This document shows positions 9,414-18,144 of a stretch of 64,000 nucleotides of DNA, piece by piece. A program made the translations under genes and the position numbers. Origin of the DNA: CATOSP01 sp965237775. GTDB lineage: Bacteria; Chloroflexota; Dehalococcoidia; Lucifugimonadales; UBA3495. The notes below the pieces were generated by a model. The model made no database searches. It worked only from the letters and a program-made list of their open reading frames with translations, and was not told the origin of the DNA. The stretch is taken from NCBI GenBank assembly GCA_965237775.1, contig OZ250155.1, forward strand, positions 992,001-1,056,000, written 5' to 3'. Each line of letters begins with the position of its first letter. Positions within the stretch are counted from its first letter, which is position 1.

Positions 9414-10232
9414 CTAGTAATAGACGGCGGTGCCCGTGCCGCCTCCGGCCCCGATCACCTCGCCAGTCACGGCCCAGGCTTTGTCTGAGCACAGGTAGGC
9501 GGACAGGAATCCGATTTCGGACGCGTCAACCATCCTGCAGATAGCGTTGCCCCTGGACGATCCGGGAGCGAAGTCGCCCTGCTCCACTTCGTCCGAGCTC
9601 ACGCCCTGTTGAGTGGCCCTCGCCTCCAGCATTCCGGAGGTGCGTTCGGTCCTGGTCGTGCCCGGGTGTATGCAGTTGACCGTAATGCCGTAGCGGCCCA
9701 GGTGGTTTGACAGGGTCTTGGTGGCATGGACCAAAGACACGTTGCGCGCCCCGCCGCTCAGATTCCCGGCGTTGCGGGCATTGCCGCCGCTGATGTTGAT
9801 GATCCGCCCCCAGCCTTGTTCCTTCAAGAATGGTATCGCGGCCCGGGCGCACCGGAGCGCCCCGACGAACTTCACGTCGAAGTCCGACAGCAGGTCTTCG
9901 TCCACCAGTCCTTCTATCGGCCCCGTCGCGCCGGGAGATCCGCCGGGGTAGGAGCCGCTATTGACCAGGATATGCAGCCCTCCAAGCTCTCGCGCCGCCG
10001 CCGCGGTCACCTGGTCCACCTGGTCCTTGTTGGTGACATCCATCTGCATGGGAATGCAGCGTCGTCCGGTCTCGTCCTCGATCTCGCGGGCCGACGCCTG
10101 CAGGTCGGACATGGTGCGGGCCACGATAACCACATCCGCGCCCTCTCGCGCCAACTCCCGCGCGATCGCCTTGCCGATGCCGCGGCTGCCTCCGGTTACC
10201 AGGGCCTTCTTGTCTTGCAGTCCAAAGTCCAT
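9414..10232 (-). CDS. Short-chain dehydrogenase/reductase family protein, atypical active site
   Basis: This 272-aa Rossmann protein has the NAD(P) motif TGGSRGIGKAIA at residues 14-25, an LVNSGS equivalent of NNAG and an NISGGN strand carrying the catalytic Ser position. The usual YxxxK reads V-H-A-T-K (in SLVHATKTL), so the catalytic Tyr is replaced by Val while Lys is kept. The C-terminal GEVIGAGGG resembles other SDRs. An AGGAGG lies just upstream of the ATG. It could be an SDR subgroup with altered chemistry or a non-catalytic relative; the substrate is unknown. It is divergent from the MmgE/PrpD gene. Confidence 0.85.
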   Translation of the reverse strand: MDFGLQDKKALVTGGSRGIGKAIARELAREGADVVIVARTMSDLQASAREIEDETGRRCIPMQMDVTNKDQVDQVTAAAARELGGLHILVNSGSYPGGSPGATGPIEGLVDEDLLSDFDVKFVGALRCARAAIPFLKEQGWGRIINISGGNARNAGNLSGGARNVSLVHATKTLSNHLGRYGITVNCIHPGTTRTERTSGMLEARATQQGVSSDEVEQGDFAPGSSRGNAICRMVDASEIGFLSAYLCSDKAWAVTGEVIGAGGGTGTAVYY

Positions 10233-10562
10233 TTCGGCTGCCTCCTTTTACTCTGCTTCCTTGTCTTTACTGTAGCTCCAATCGTGCGTCATTTTACACA
10301 ACACGCGACAGGGCGGCAATTTTCATCGTGTTTCGGGCAGGGCCTTCTATTTGTTCGTCTCAACCGTGATTTCTCTGATTCCGGGATTCGTGTGAATTCG
10401 TGATATGCAGGTCTGGAAAATCATGGAAATCCTTCAATCATTTGAATCACAGTTCAGATAAGGGACCGAAAGTCCCTGCGCTCACTATGAGCGGAAGGCA
10501 ACCGATTTGTGCTTAAATACGCCCGGATACTCCCAATCAATCTGCTAGGCCCAAGGACCGAT

Positions 10563-11900
10563 ATGAGCGCAACCAAGACCCTGGCCCGATTTATCTCGGA
10601 AATTAGTTACGACGACCTTTCCTCGGAGGTCGTAACCGCCGCCAAAATCGCGATAGCCGACGGCGTGGCCAACATGTTGGCCGGGTCCACCCAGGAACTC
10701 GCCACCACCATCGGGCGTTACGTCGAGACTATGGGCGGAGCTGCCCTTTCGACAGTAGTTGGGTGGGGCTTCAAGACTAACCCTCCCTTCGCCGCCTTCG
10801 CCAATGGCGTGTTCGGACACTGCCTGGACTTCGAAATTCAAGGATTCCCACCGACCCACGGCACGTCTTCCTGCCTACCGGCGGCGTTTGCCCTGGCCGA
10901 GGACCGAGGGGCGTCGGGTAAGACCATCATTGAGGCATACACCCTTGGCTGGGAAGTCCAGGGCCGGTTGCGGGCCGCTTCCTCCCGCGCCACGAACCCC
11001 GCCTACCATCCTCCAGGCCTGGTCGGACCCCTGGGCGGAGCTGCGGCCAGCGCAAAAGTGTTGGGCCTCAGCCCGGAGCAGACGGAAATGGCCCTGGGCA
11101 TCGCCGCGTCCCGCACCGGAGGGCTCACCGCCAACACCGGGACCATGGTCAAGTCTACCCACCCTGGCAACGCGGCGCGTATGGGTGCCGAATCCGCCCT
11201 CTTGGCCGAAGCTGGCTTCACCAGCAGCGAGGATATCTTCGAGAGGGCCAACGGCTACGCGGAGGCCCTCTTCCAGGGCCAAATGGACTGGGATGTGATC
11301 ACCGCGGACCTCGGCGCGTCATTCAGGCTCGTCGACCCCGGCTACGATATCAAACGCTTCCCAGCCCAAATTCACATGCAAAGCCCGATCGAGTCGGTGC
11401 TGAATTTGCGGGAGGAATTCGGATTGCGGGCAGGTATGGTTTCCAGTCTGGTAGTACAGACCCAGGGCCGGGGTCACTCGGGTCCGGTGCCAAGGAGCGG
11501 GCTGGACGGAAAGTTCAGCATCGAATACTGCGCCGCCGCCGCGCTTCTTGACGGGCATGTGGGCATCGAGACCTTTTCCGACGAAAGAAGGTTCGCACCG
11601 GACATGGAGGAGTTATTGGGCAAGGTCAGCGTGGGGCCCGGAACGCAACCGGGGAACGGAGCGACTGCCACCGCCCAACTGGTCGATGGCCGGACCGTTT
11701 CCGCGGACTGCGCCAACTTCACCGGCTCAGCGGCCAATCCCATGGGCCGGGACCAGCGCCGCAAGAAGTTGTGGGACTGCGCCCGGTTCGTCCTCTCGGA
11801 GCAGGACGCGGAACGGCTCTTGAGCATGTTGGACGATCTGGAGAACGTCGCCGACGTGTCCGAAATCACCGCGCTATTGGGTCAGAAGCCCACCCATTAG
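10563..11900 (+). CDS. MmgE/PrpD family protein
   Basis: The protein has 445 aa from the ATG at 10563 (MSATKTLARFISEISYDDL); the frame is open 54 bases further upstream. The N-terminal all-alpha domain includes NGVFGHCLDFEIQG and PTHGTSSCLPAAFALAE, close to the D-D-T-H signature of 2-methylcitrate dehydratase and cis-aconitate decarboxylase. KSTHPGNAARMGAESALLA is also typical. The C-terminal half is the family's alpha/beta lid. Members dehydrate or decarboxylate small tricarboxylates; the substrate here is unknown. The normal D-D pair reads LDFEIQG, so the second Asp appears to be replaced. It has no close operon partner. Confidence 0.85.
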   Translation: MSATKTLARFISEISYDDLSSEVVTAAKIAIADGVANMLAGSTQELATTIGRYVETMGGAALSTVVGWGFKTNPPFAAFANGVFGHCLDFEIQGFPPTHGTSSCLPAAFALAEDRGASGKTIIEAYTLGWEVQGRLRAASSRATNPAYHPPGLVGPLGGAAASAKVLGLSPEQTEMALGIAASRTGGLTANTGTMVKSTHPGNAARMGAESALLAEAGFTSSEDIFERANGYAEALFQGQMDWDVITADLGASFRLVDPGYDIKRFPAQIHMQSPIESVLNLREEFGLRAGMVSSLVVQTQGRGHSGPVPRSGLDGKFSIEYCAAAALLDGHVGIETFSDERRFAPDMEELLGKVSVGPGTQPGNGATATAQLVDGRTVSADCANFTGSAANPMGRDQRRKKLWDCARFVLSEQDAERLLSMLDDLENVADVSEITALLGQKPTH

Positions 11901-11965
11901 GCCTGTGCCCAATGGTCAGTCTCCAGTAGTCAGCGTCCGCACGACGGGGCCGCTAGCCAAACGCG

Positions 11966-13552
11966 CTAGTCCGGTGCTCCGGCGCGGGCCGGGGCCTGCG
12001 AGGGAGTTTCAGCAACCACTTTGGGCCGGTCTCCCTTCAGGTAGGAGATTACTATCCCAATGGAACACATGCAGCCGGCGATGAAAAACGCCCGCCGGAC
12101 ACCCTCAACAAAGGCCTCGGGTTCCCGGGCTACGTGCTCCAAACTGGACTCCGTCCCCATCGCCGCCATCGTGGCCACCACGATGGCCGTCACCATGGCG
12201 TTGCTGACGATGTTGGCCGAGTTTCGCGTCAAAGACGTCAACGCGGACACGATCCCGTACCTGGAGCGTTCCACCGCGCTAACTATCGAGCTATTGTTGG
12301 GAGAGCCGAACAGACCCGTCCCAAGGCTCTGAAGTACGAGCAGCGGGATTATCACATTTATCGACGTGTTTACCCCAACCACACCGCCCAACATGAACAA
12401 CGCCGCCGAGGCAAGTGTCAACCCACCTACGTTGAGCATCAACCAGCCGTAACGGTCGGAAAGCCGGCCCGCAATGGGCCCCATGATGGTCATGGTGACT
12501 GCCATTGGAAGGGTAATCAACCCGGCGTCCCTCGGGCTAAACCCCAGCGCGCTCTGAAGGTACAGGGCCATCAGGAAGCGGACCCCCGAGCTCCCCAGGA
12601 ATGACAGCCACCCCGCCGTAATTCCCAACGCCACCAGCTTCCGTTGAAACAGCCGCAGGTCGAGCATCGGTGACGGCGTTCGAAGTTCCCACCAAACGAA
12701 CCCGGTAATCGACACCACGAAGGCCAGAACACAAGACACTACCCCGGGTGAGATCCAACCAATGCGGTTGCCCAGGGTCATGGCCAGTAGGATCGTCAAC
12801 AGGGCGGTCGCGCTCAACGTTGACCCTATCCAGTCGAAGGGAGGACGCCCTGCTCCCTGCCTGTCCTGGCTGAACCGGCTTCCTTCGAGGACGATAAACG
12901 CCACGGCAAGGACAAGAATACCCACGGGGACGTTGACCAGAAACACGGACCGCCAACCCAGGGTGTTCACCAGAATCCCGCCCAGGGCCATGCCGCTCAT
13001 GGAACCCACACCAACTACGCTGAACTGAGAACCCAGGGCCTTGCCGCGCTCCGAACCTGGGAACACCGAGAGCACCATCGCTTGCCCGTTGGCCTGCACC
13101 ATCGCCGAGCTTACGCCCTGGATGACCCGCGCCACCAACAGGACCGCCAGGCTTCCCGCCATGCCCGCTGCGGCGGAGGCGAGGATGAAGATGGTGAATC
13201 CGGTGATGTAGACCTGTTTCCTGCCCAGGATGTCTGAAACCCGTCCCATAGGCAGGAGCAGAGATGAGATGGCCAGGGTCTCGCTGATTGCGATCCACAG
13301 GACCGTCTCCAGGCTTGCGCCGAAGTGGCCAGCTATCGAGGGCAACGCTATCAGGATGCTGCCGTGCCCGCACACAGACATGAAAACACCCGTGGCTATC
13401 GTCGCAAACACCCACCACTTGTAGTTGTCAAGCTCCGTGAGCTTCTGCCCCGAGCTTCTGTAATTCCAGAGCAGACGGGTTATTACGGGTATGCTGACCA
13501 CGCTGATCAGCAGAAACCCGCAGGCGGCAATCAGTAGGCCGGTGATCGTCAT
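11966..13552 (-). CDS. MFS multidrug efflux transporter, DHA2 (EmrB/QacA) type
   Basis: The 528-aa membrane protein has about 14 hydrophobic segments, the count expected for DHA2 drug/H+ antiporters. Loop 2-3 carries GRVSDILGRKQVYI, matching MFS motif A, and the fifth helix has the LGSQFSVVGVGSMSGMALGG antiporter-type Gly-rich segment. The ATG at 13552 directly abuts the stop codon of the membrane-fusion-like gene, so the two are translationally coupled. Together with the upstream MFS gene they form a three-gene efflux operon opposite a TetR gene. Substrates are unknown. Confidence 0.9.
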   Translation of the reverse strand: MTITGLLIAACGFLLISVVSIPVITRLLWNYRSSGQKLTELDNYKWWVFATIATGVFMSVCGHGSILIALPSIAGHFGASLETVLWIAISETLAISSLLLPMGRVSDILGRKQVYITGFTIFILASAAAGMAGSLAVLLVARVIQGVSSAMVQANGQAMVLSVFPGSERGKALGSQFSVVGVGSMSGMALGGILVNTLGWRSVFLVNVPVGILVLAVAFIVLEGSRFSQDRQGAGRPPFDWIGSTLSATALLTILLAMTLGNRIGWISPGVVSCVLAFVVSITGFVWWELRTPSPMLDLRLFQRKLVALGITAGWLSFLGSSGVRFLMALYLQSALGFSPRDAGLITLPMAVTMTIMGPIAGRLSDRYGWLMLNVGGLTLASAALFMLGGVVGVNTSINVIIPLLVLQSLGTGLFGSPNNSSIVSAVERSRYGIVSALTSLTRNSANIVSNAMVTAIVVATMAAMGTESSLEHVAREPEAFVEGVRRAFFIAGCMCSIGIVISYLKGDRPKVVAETPSQAPARAGAPD

Positions 13553-14326
13553 TTAGGGGGTCCTGATCTTGATGCTTGCCGAGGAACCCGGTATCAGGGA
13601 TGGGTCGAAGTTGTCCAACAAAATTTCCACGGGGACCACCTGTTCCGTGCGCCGCGCGTTGTTCCCACCGTTCTGTTGGGCAATTAACGACGCGGCGGTC
13701 ACTGGAGACAGCGTTCCGACCCTCCCGGCCAGGAGCCGTTCTACGCTCTTGAGTTCTATTTCCACCTCTTGGCCGGGCTGCACTCTGCCGATCTTCCCCT
13801 CCTCCACGTTGGCCACGATCCACAGCGTGCGTGGGTCCATCAGGGTCACTATGGTCTGACCCGCCGGCACTGTGTCGCCCTCTTTTGCGGTCCGCGAGGC
13901 GACCACACCCGATCTGGGAGCGACTACTTCGGCGCGTTGGTCCTGTACTCCCCTGAAGCCCAGCTTGGCGGTGTCCGTGATGTCCGACCTGGAGATGAGG
14001 CTTGGCATGTCCAGTACCGCCAACACCTGGCCCTTCAGCACCGGGTCTCCAACGTCCACTTCCATGGAGCTAATACGCCCTGCGGTGAGGGGGCCAACCT
14101 TCACGAGGTCGGCCATGACTTCGGCGCTGTCGGTGCTTACGAAACGTCCCGAAAAGTCAGATTTCAACCACTGATCGAAGCCGACGATGCCTCCGCCGGC
14201 CAAGACCGCGATAAGGCCTACGACGACGCCCGCGATTAACAGTTTCTTGAGTTGGCCTGGAATGTTCGTAGAGTTACCTCCTGTATGGCGCCTACCCTCG
14301 TCCGGACATTCCCCGTGGCCGGACAA
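13553..14326 (-). CDS. HlyD/EmrA-like membrane-fusion (periplasmic adaptor type) protein
   Basis: This is a 257-aa protein with one N-terminal membrane helix (LLIAGVVVGLIAVLAGGGIV) followed by two half lipoyl segments (GRISSMEVDVGDPVLKGQVL and APRSGVVASRTAKEGDTVPA) and a beta-barrel segment. The long coiled-coil hairpin of proteobacterial EmrA is absent; only about 25 residues separate the lipoyl halves. This fits a cell without an outer-membrane channel partner. The start is uncertain: TTG at 14326 is weak, while an AGGAGG stands 7 bases before an in-frame ACG at 14269. It is coupled to the downstream EmrB-like gene. Confidence 0.82.
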   Translation of the reverse strand: MSGHGECPDEGRRHTGGNSTNIPGQLKKLLIAGVVVGLIAVLAGGGIVGFDQWLKSDFSGRFVSTDSAEVMADLVKVGPLTAGRISSMEVDVGDPVLKGQVLAVLDMPSLISRSDITDTAKLGFRGVQDQRAEVVAPRSGVVASRTAKEGDTVPAGQTIVTLMDPRTLWIVANVEEGKIGRVQPGQEVEIELKSVERLLAGRVGTLSPVTAASLIAQQNGGNNARRTEQVVPVEILLDNFDPSLIPGSSASIKIRTP

Positions 14327-14371
14327 AAATGATGCTAAAGGGTGATATTAGTCGAAGGCTATTGTATGAGG

Positions 14372-15640
14372 CTAGTCCAGCCTCCGTATGTTGCGGAAGA
14401 ACACGAGGAAGTATATCGATACAACTAAGGCCATAATGCCCACAGCGGTCACCGCTCCCGTCGGTGTGTAGAATTCGGCGAACGCTCCAATGATAAAGCT
14501 GGCCAACGGTGTGAGTCCGTGGTCGAGATGGTAGATGCTCTGGATGCGGCCCCTCAAATCGTCTGGGGCCAGCGTTTGAATCAGGGTCCCAGTCCCGGTC
14601 CTAAACGTGCTCAACCCGTAACCTAGCAGGGAGACTGCGACCATCGTTACCGGGAGCCAATGAGACTGGCCCAGGATGATGACGCCGATTGAACCCAGGA
14701 TAAGGGCGAGCAGGCAGGTCTTTCCTTTGCCCAGCGTGTAGCCGAAAGTGGCTATGACCACCGTGGCCGCGAACCCAAACCCGCCGTTCACCGAAAGCAG
14801 CGCGCCGAGAATCTTAGGGCCTCTGTTGAGCACCGCGCCTACGAAGGCTGGCAACAGGTGAATGCAGGGTTGAATGAAGAAATTCGGGACCAAGCTCATC
14901 AAAATTAGCTGCAAGATAGGCTTGTCCTTCGCCACGTACTTGACGCCATCCTTCAGGTCGGTCCAGGGAGAGTTGTGATGGCGCAGGTTATTCTCACGGT
15001 AAGGGGTCCGCATGGGGATAATCATCACCGCGAGGATGATGTATAGAACGCTTTCAACCAGGAAGTTGACCGTAAACCCGTACTCCCCTACCAACAAGCC
15101 GCCTATGGCGGGCCATACCAGCCTGGAAGACGTGATTGTCATGGCGTGGAGGGCGAAGGCGTTGGGCAGGTCTTCCCTGGGCACGGTATTGGCTACAAGG
15201 GCGCTTCGCACCGGTTGCAATATGGAATGGGCGACGCCGGACAATGCGATGTAGGCGAAGCAGTGCCAGACCTGTACCTGACCGGACGCCACCACCAGGG
15301 CGAATACGATCGCGGCCGTCGCCAACATGGTCTGGCTGAGCAGTACAAGTTTTCGGCGGTCCAGCCGGTCCGCCAGCACTCCGGCCATCGGTCCGATGAG
15401 CAGAAACGGCAATGCCCGGAAGCCGCCGACCGTCCCCACCAGGAAAGGCGACTCCGACAGGTCCCAGACCAACCAGCCGACGGTCAACTGCTGGAGCCAG
15501 TTCGCTCCGTTGTTGAAGAGGTTGCCTGTCCATAGGAAACGGTAATCGCGGTTCCTTAAGGACGAAAAGGTCTGTGGGCCGCGCCTTCTAGGCCTGGGTC
15601 GGACCGGCGTCGGAGCAGCCCCTGCGGGTTCGCGGGCCAA
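14372..15640 (-). CDS. MFS transporter, MFS_3/EntS-like
   Basis: The protein has 422 aa and about 12 hydrophobic segments. FSSLRNRDYRFLWTGNLFNNGANW at the N-terminus and LADRLDRRKLVLLSQ in the 2-3 loop are typical of MFS_3 exporters (EntS group). It is the first gene of a minus-strand operon with the HlyD-like and EmrB-like genes (46 bases to the next start). The assigned start is TTG at 15640, with no strong ribosome-binding site. It is similar in layout to the MFS gene at about 20052-21338. The divergent TetR gene suggests drug-inducible control. Confidence 0.87.
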   Translation of the reverse strand: MAREPAGAAPTPVRPRPRRRGPQTFSSLRNRDYRFLWTGNLFNNGANWLQQLTVGWLVWDLSESPFLVGTVGGFRALPFLLIGPMAGVLADRLDRRKLVLLSQTMLATAAIVFALVVASGQVQVWHCFAYIALSGVAHSILQPVRSALVANTVPREDLPNAFALHAMTITSSRLVWPAIGGLLVGEYGFTVNFLVESVLYIILAVMIIPMRTPYRENNLRHHNSPWTDLKDGVKYVAKDKPILQLILMSLVPNFFIQPCIHLLPAFVGAVLNRGPKILGALLSVNGGFGFAATVVIATFGYTLGKGKTCLLALILGSIGVIILGQSHWLPVTMVAVSLLGYGLSTFRTGTGTLIQTLAPDDLRGRIQSIYHLDHGLTPLASFIIGAFAEFYTPTGAVTAVGIMALVVSIYFLVFFRNIRRLD

Positions 15641-15674
15641 GGGTTACTTGGCCCTGTGAGTATTGAAATAGTTC

Positions 15675-15689
15675 ACTATACCGTATAGT
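15675..15689. promoter_or_regulatory. Palindromic operator candidate between efflux operon and tetR-type gene
   Basis: ACTATAC-C-GTATAGT is a perfect 7-bp inverted repeat with one central base, in the AT-rich 140-base gap between the divergent MFS and TetR genes. The TATAC/TATAGT arms could overlap -10 elements on both strands. Position and symmetry fit a TetR-family autoregulatory operator. Confidence 0.65.
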
Positions 15690-15780
15690 ATGCTAAATAG
15701 GCGTTGGCCTGTCAAGGACTGGCTCATCCGGCCAATCGACCCAACGCCCCGGACCAACGCCCCAGAATTTGGAGATGGCT

Positions 15781-16389
15781 ATGACTCAGGCATCGGATTC
15801 CCCGCCGTGGAACGCCAGGGGAAGGCCGCGTGATCCCGGCATCGCCGAGGCCGTGATACAGGCCACCCAGACCCAGTTGGCCTCCAGCGGATACCACCGT
15901 ATGTCCATCGATACCATCGCGGCGGCTGCGGGCACCACCAAGGCCACGATCTACAAGCGCTGGGCCAGCAAGGCCGACCTTGCCACCGCCGCCGTGTCCG
16001 CCCTGATCGAGGAAGAAGAGCCCCCTAACACCGGGAGCGCCTGGGGAGACCTGGTAGCCTACCTTGAGACCCTCCGCCACCGAATCGAACATAACCGGGG
16101 CATGGGCATTATCGGGGCGCTGGTGGCCGAACAGACCCACACCCCGGAGCTTCTGGACCTATTCCGGGAGAGAGTGTTGCTTCCGCGCCGGGCGTTGATC
16201 CGCAGGGTGCTGGAGAAGGCCGCATCCCAGGGCGATATTAATGAAGACGTGGACGTCGATATCGCCGTTAGCATGTTGATTGGTTCCTACTACGCGGAAT
16301 ACATCACGGGTAGAGAGATTCCCGACGGCTGGGTCGAACATACGGTGAACATCGTCTGGTCCGGAATTAAGCGTCAGTCCGGCGCGTAA
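15781..16389 (+). CDS. TetR/AcrR family transcriptional regulator
   Basis: The protein has 202 aa from the ATG at 15781, with GGAG 6 bases upstream. The N-terminal helix-turn-helix reads MSIDTIAAAAGTTKATIYKRW, and ASKADLATAA follows it as in TetR proteins. The C-terminal helical ligand domain (residues about 80-195) is of the TetR_C type. The gene diverges from a three-gene efflux operon, with a perfect palindrome in between, so it probably represses that operon and itself until a ligand binds. The ligand is unknown. Confidence 0.9.
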   Translation: MTQASDSPPWNARGRPRDPGIAEAVIQATQTQLASSGYHRMSIDTIAAAAGTTKATIYKRWASKADLATAAVSALIEEEEPPNTGSAWGDLVAYLETLRHRIEHNRGMGIIGALVAEQTHTPELLDLFRERVLLPRRALIRRVLEKAASQGDINEDVDVDIAVSMLIGSYYAEYITGREIPDGWVEHTVNIVWSGIKRQSGA

Positions 16390-16463
16390 CTCTTCCCTCA
16401 AACAATCACCGCCCGTACAGAATACCTTGATAGCCCCCACCGGAATGGTTATCATTCCATCGT

Positions 16464-16831
16464 CCGAGACGTCCCAAGACGCCCAGACCGAACGCCCTCA
16501 CCTTGAGCCAGCATTTTTGGAGGAGACATGAAGCTAGTCTTTTACGATGACTTCAAGCTTGGCGCGATCAGCGGGAACAACGTCGTTGACCTATCAGGCG
16601 CGGTCAGCGGCATTGCCCATAGCTCACCCCAGGACTTGCTCAACTAGACGCCGAGACGTCCCAAGACGCCCAGACCGAACGCCCTCACCTTGAGCCAGCA
16701 TTTTTGGAGGAGACATGAAGCTAGTCTTTTACGATGACTTCAAGCTTGGCGCGATCAGCGGGAACAACGTCGTTGACCTATCAGGCGCGGTCAGCGGCAT
16801 TGCCCATAGCTCACCCCAGGACTTGCTCAAC
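16464..16831. repeat. 181-bp tandem duplication of the FAH gene 5' region
   Basis: Bases 16464-16644 and 16651-16831 are identical by eye over 181 bp, separated by TAGACG. The unit contains the leader, the ribosome-binding site (GGAGGAG) and the first 39 codons of the downstream FAH-family gene. It may be a recent duplication or an assembly artefact. Confidence 0.88.
16528..16647 (+). pseudogene. 39-codon duplicated fragment of the FAH-family gene
   Basis: The ATG follows GGAGGAG and the frame copies MKLVFYDDFKLGAISGNN and onward from the intact gene. It ends at a TAG formed at the duplication junction. It lacks all catalytic residues. It is translated in principle, and could act as a leader peptide, but most simply is a by-product of the tandem duplication. 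Confidence 0.8.
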
Positions 16832-17638
16832 CGAATTATCGAAGACTTCTCAACCCACCGGCCGGCCCTTGACCGCGCGATCAGCCAGGGCTCAGGGACC
16901 CCCATAGATCAGGTGAGCCTCCGGTCGCCGTTGCCCAAGCCCAACAACATCGTGGCGATGGCGGTCAACTATATGGAGGACGGCACCAGGGACGCTCCGG
17001 CCCCCATCAACGCCTTCCATAAGTCTGCCAACGCTGTGATTGGCCCCGGCGACGTCATGGTCTTGCCCGATGTCCCGGCCTCGATCTTCGAGGGCGAAGC
17101 TGAGATGGCCTTGGTCATCGGCAAACGGGCATCGAACGTTAGCGCAGAGGACGCCTTCGACTACATTTTCGGGTACGTCAACTTCATTGACGGCTCGGCC
17201 CGCGGTCTGCCCCCGGCGGGCAACACCTTCTACCAGATGAAGTCCAGGGAGACCTTCGCGCCCATGGGGCCCTGGCTCGTCACCGCGGACGAGATCGCCG
17301 ACCCTCAGAACCTCCAGGTCAGGTTGTGGGTCAACGAGGAGTTGAAGCAGAACTTCAACACCAATGACATGGCCCACCATATTCCCAGGGTCATTGAATG
17401 GGTAAGCTCGATTCACCCCCTGGAGCCCGGCGACGTCGTGGCCACCGGCACCAACCACCGGGGCCTCAGCTCGTTCATGGACGGCGACCTGGTGGACCTG
17501 GAGTGCGAGGGCCTTGGCACGCTCCGGTTCAACGTGAGAGACGATCTCAAGCGCACCTGGCTTCGGGAAACCAGGCTGGATAGGCAAGAGAAGGGTCTGG
17601 ACGGGACCACTCCCCAAATTTCCGGGAAATACGCCTAA
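16715..17638 (+). CDS. Fumarylacetoacetate hydrolase (FAH) family protein
   Basis: This is a 307-aa protein whose C-terminal 210 residues form the FAH fold. Metal-binding acids are visible in SIFEGEAEMALVIGKRA (E-x-E) and in the FIDGSARGLP region; MKSRETFAPMGPWLVTADEI is a strong family signature. The family includes fumarylacetoacetase, 2-keto-3-deoxy-acid hydrolases and isomerases of aromatic degradation. The N-terminal 80 residues suit the isomerase/hydrolase type (HpcE-like). GGAGGAG lies 5 bases before the ATG. The 5' region is duplicated immediately upstream. A GlcG/HbpS-like gene follows by 30-45 bases, probably in one transcript. Confidence 0.88.
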   Translation: MKLVFYDDFKLGAISGNNVVDLSGAVSGIAHSSPQDLLNRIIEDFSTHRPALDRAISQGSGTPIDQVSLRSPLPKPNNIVAMAVNYMEDGTRDAPAPINAFHKSANAVIGPGDVMVLPDVPASIFEGEAEMALVIGKRASNVSAEDAFDYIFGYVNFIDGSARGLPPAGNTFYQMKSRETFAPMGPWLVTADEIADPQNLQVRLWVNEELKQNFNTNDMAHHIPRVIEWVSSIHPLEPGDVVATGTNHRGLSSFMDGDLVDLECEGLGTLRFNVRDDLKRTWLRETRLDRQEKGLDGTTPQISGKYA

Positions 17639-17683
17639 CCAAAACAGCCCCTAAAAACGGACCCCTATATGAGGGTAGGCATC

Positions 17684-18100
17684 ATGGCAGAGAACCCATA
17701 CCTGAGCTTCGAACAAGTGCGGGCGGCAATGAACGCCATGACCGAAAAGGCGTTGGAGTTGCCCAACGAACCGGTGGCAATGGCCATCGTGGACGACACC
17801 GGCAACATGGTGGCTTACGCCAAGATGGACAACCTGCGTATGTTTAGCCGCCGCCACTCCATCCGCAAGGCTTATACCTCGGCCATGATGGGCCAGGACT
17901 CAGGGGCCCACGGGGACAACGTCCGGGCCGGCGGCAGAATAGTTGCGGACATGGGAGACCCGATGTTGACCCCAAACCAAGGAGGTCTCGTCATCAGGAA
18001 GGATGGGGTCATTCTGGGGGGTATCGGAGTCGGCGGTTACCCCAGCGGCCAACGCGATGAGGACCTCGCCCGCGTCGGCCTGGATGCAATGGGCCTGTAG
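17684..18100 (+). CDS. GlcG/HbpS-like heme-binding family protein
   Basis: From the ATG at 17684 the protein has 138 aa (an upstream in-frame ATG at 17669 is possible). It has the family layout: LSFEQVRAAMNAMTEKALEL helix, VAMAIVDDTGNMVAYAKMD strands, RRHSIRKAYTSAMMG helix and a C-terminal GGLVIRKDGVILGGIGVGG with the usual Gly-rich turn. Members include HbpS (heme binding in Streptomyces) and GlcG of glycolate operons; the molecular role is often unclear. It follows the FAH gene closely, so a supporting role in the same catabolic step is possible. Confidence 0.8.
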   Translation: MAENPYLSFEQVRAAMNAMTEKALELPNEPVAMAIVDDTGNMVAYAKMDNLRMFSRRHSIRKAYTSAMMGQDSGAHGDNVRAGGRIVADMGDPMLTPNQGGLVIRKDGVILGGIGVGGYPSGQRDEDLARVGLDAMGL

Positions 18101-18112
18101 CCCGGTCTTTCG

Positions 18113-18138
18113 TCCGCCGGAGCAATGGGACCGGCGGA
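18113..18138. terminator. Hairpin between convergent genes, likely bidirectional terminator
   Basis: TCCGCCGG and CCGGCGGA form a perfect 8-bp stem around a 10-base loop, in the 44-base gap between the convergent HbpS-like and methyltransferase genes. There is no T-tract. Confidence 0.55.
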
Positions 18139-18144
18139 GCGATG

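Noticed and set aside
12537..13418. A 293-codon minus-strand open frame
   Set aside because: It is a shifted frame of the DHA2 transporter gene without hydrophobic segments.
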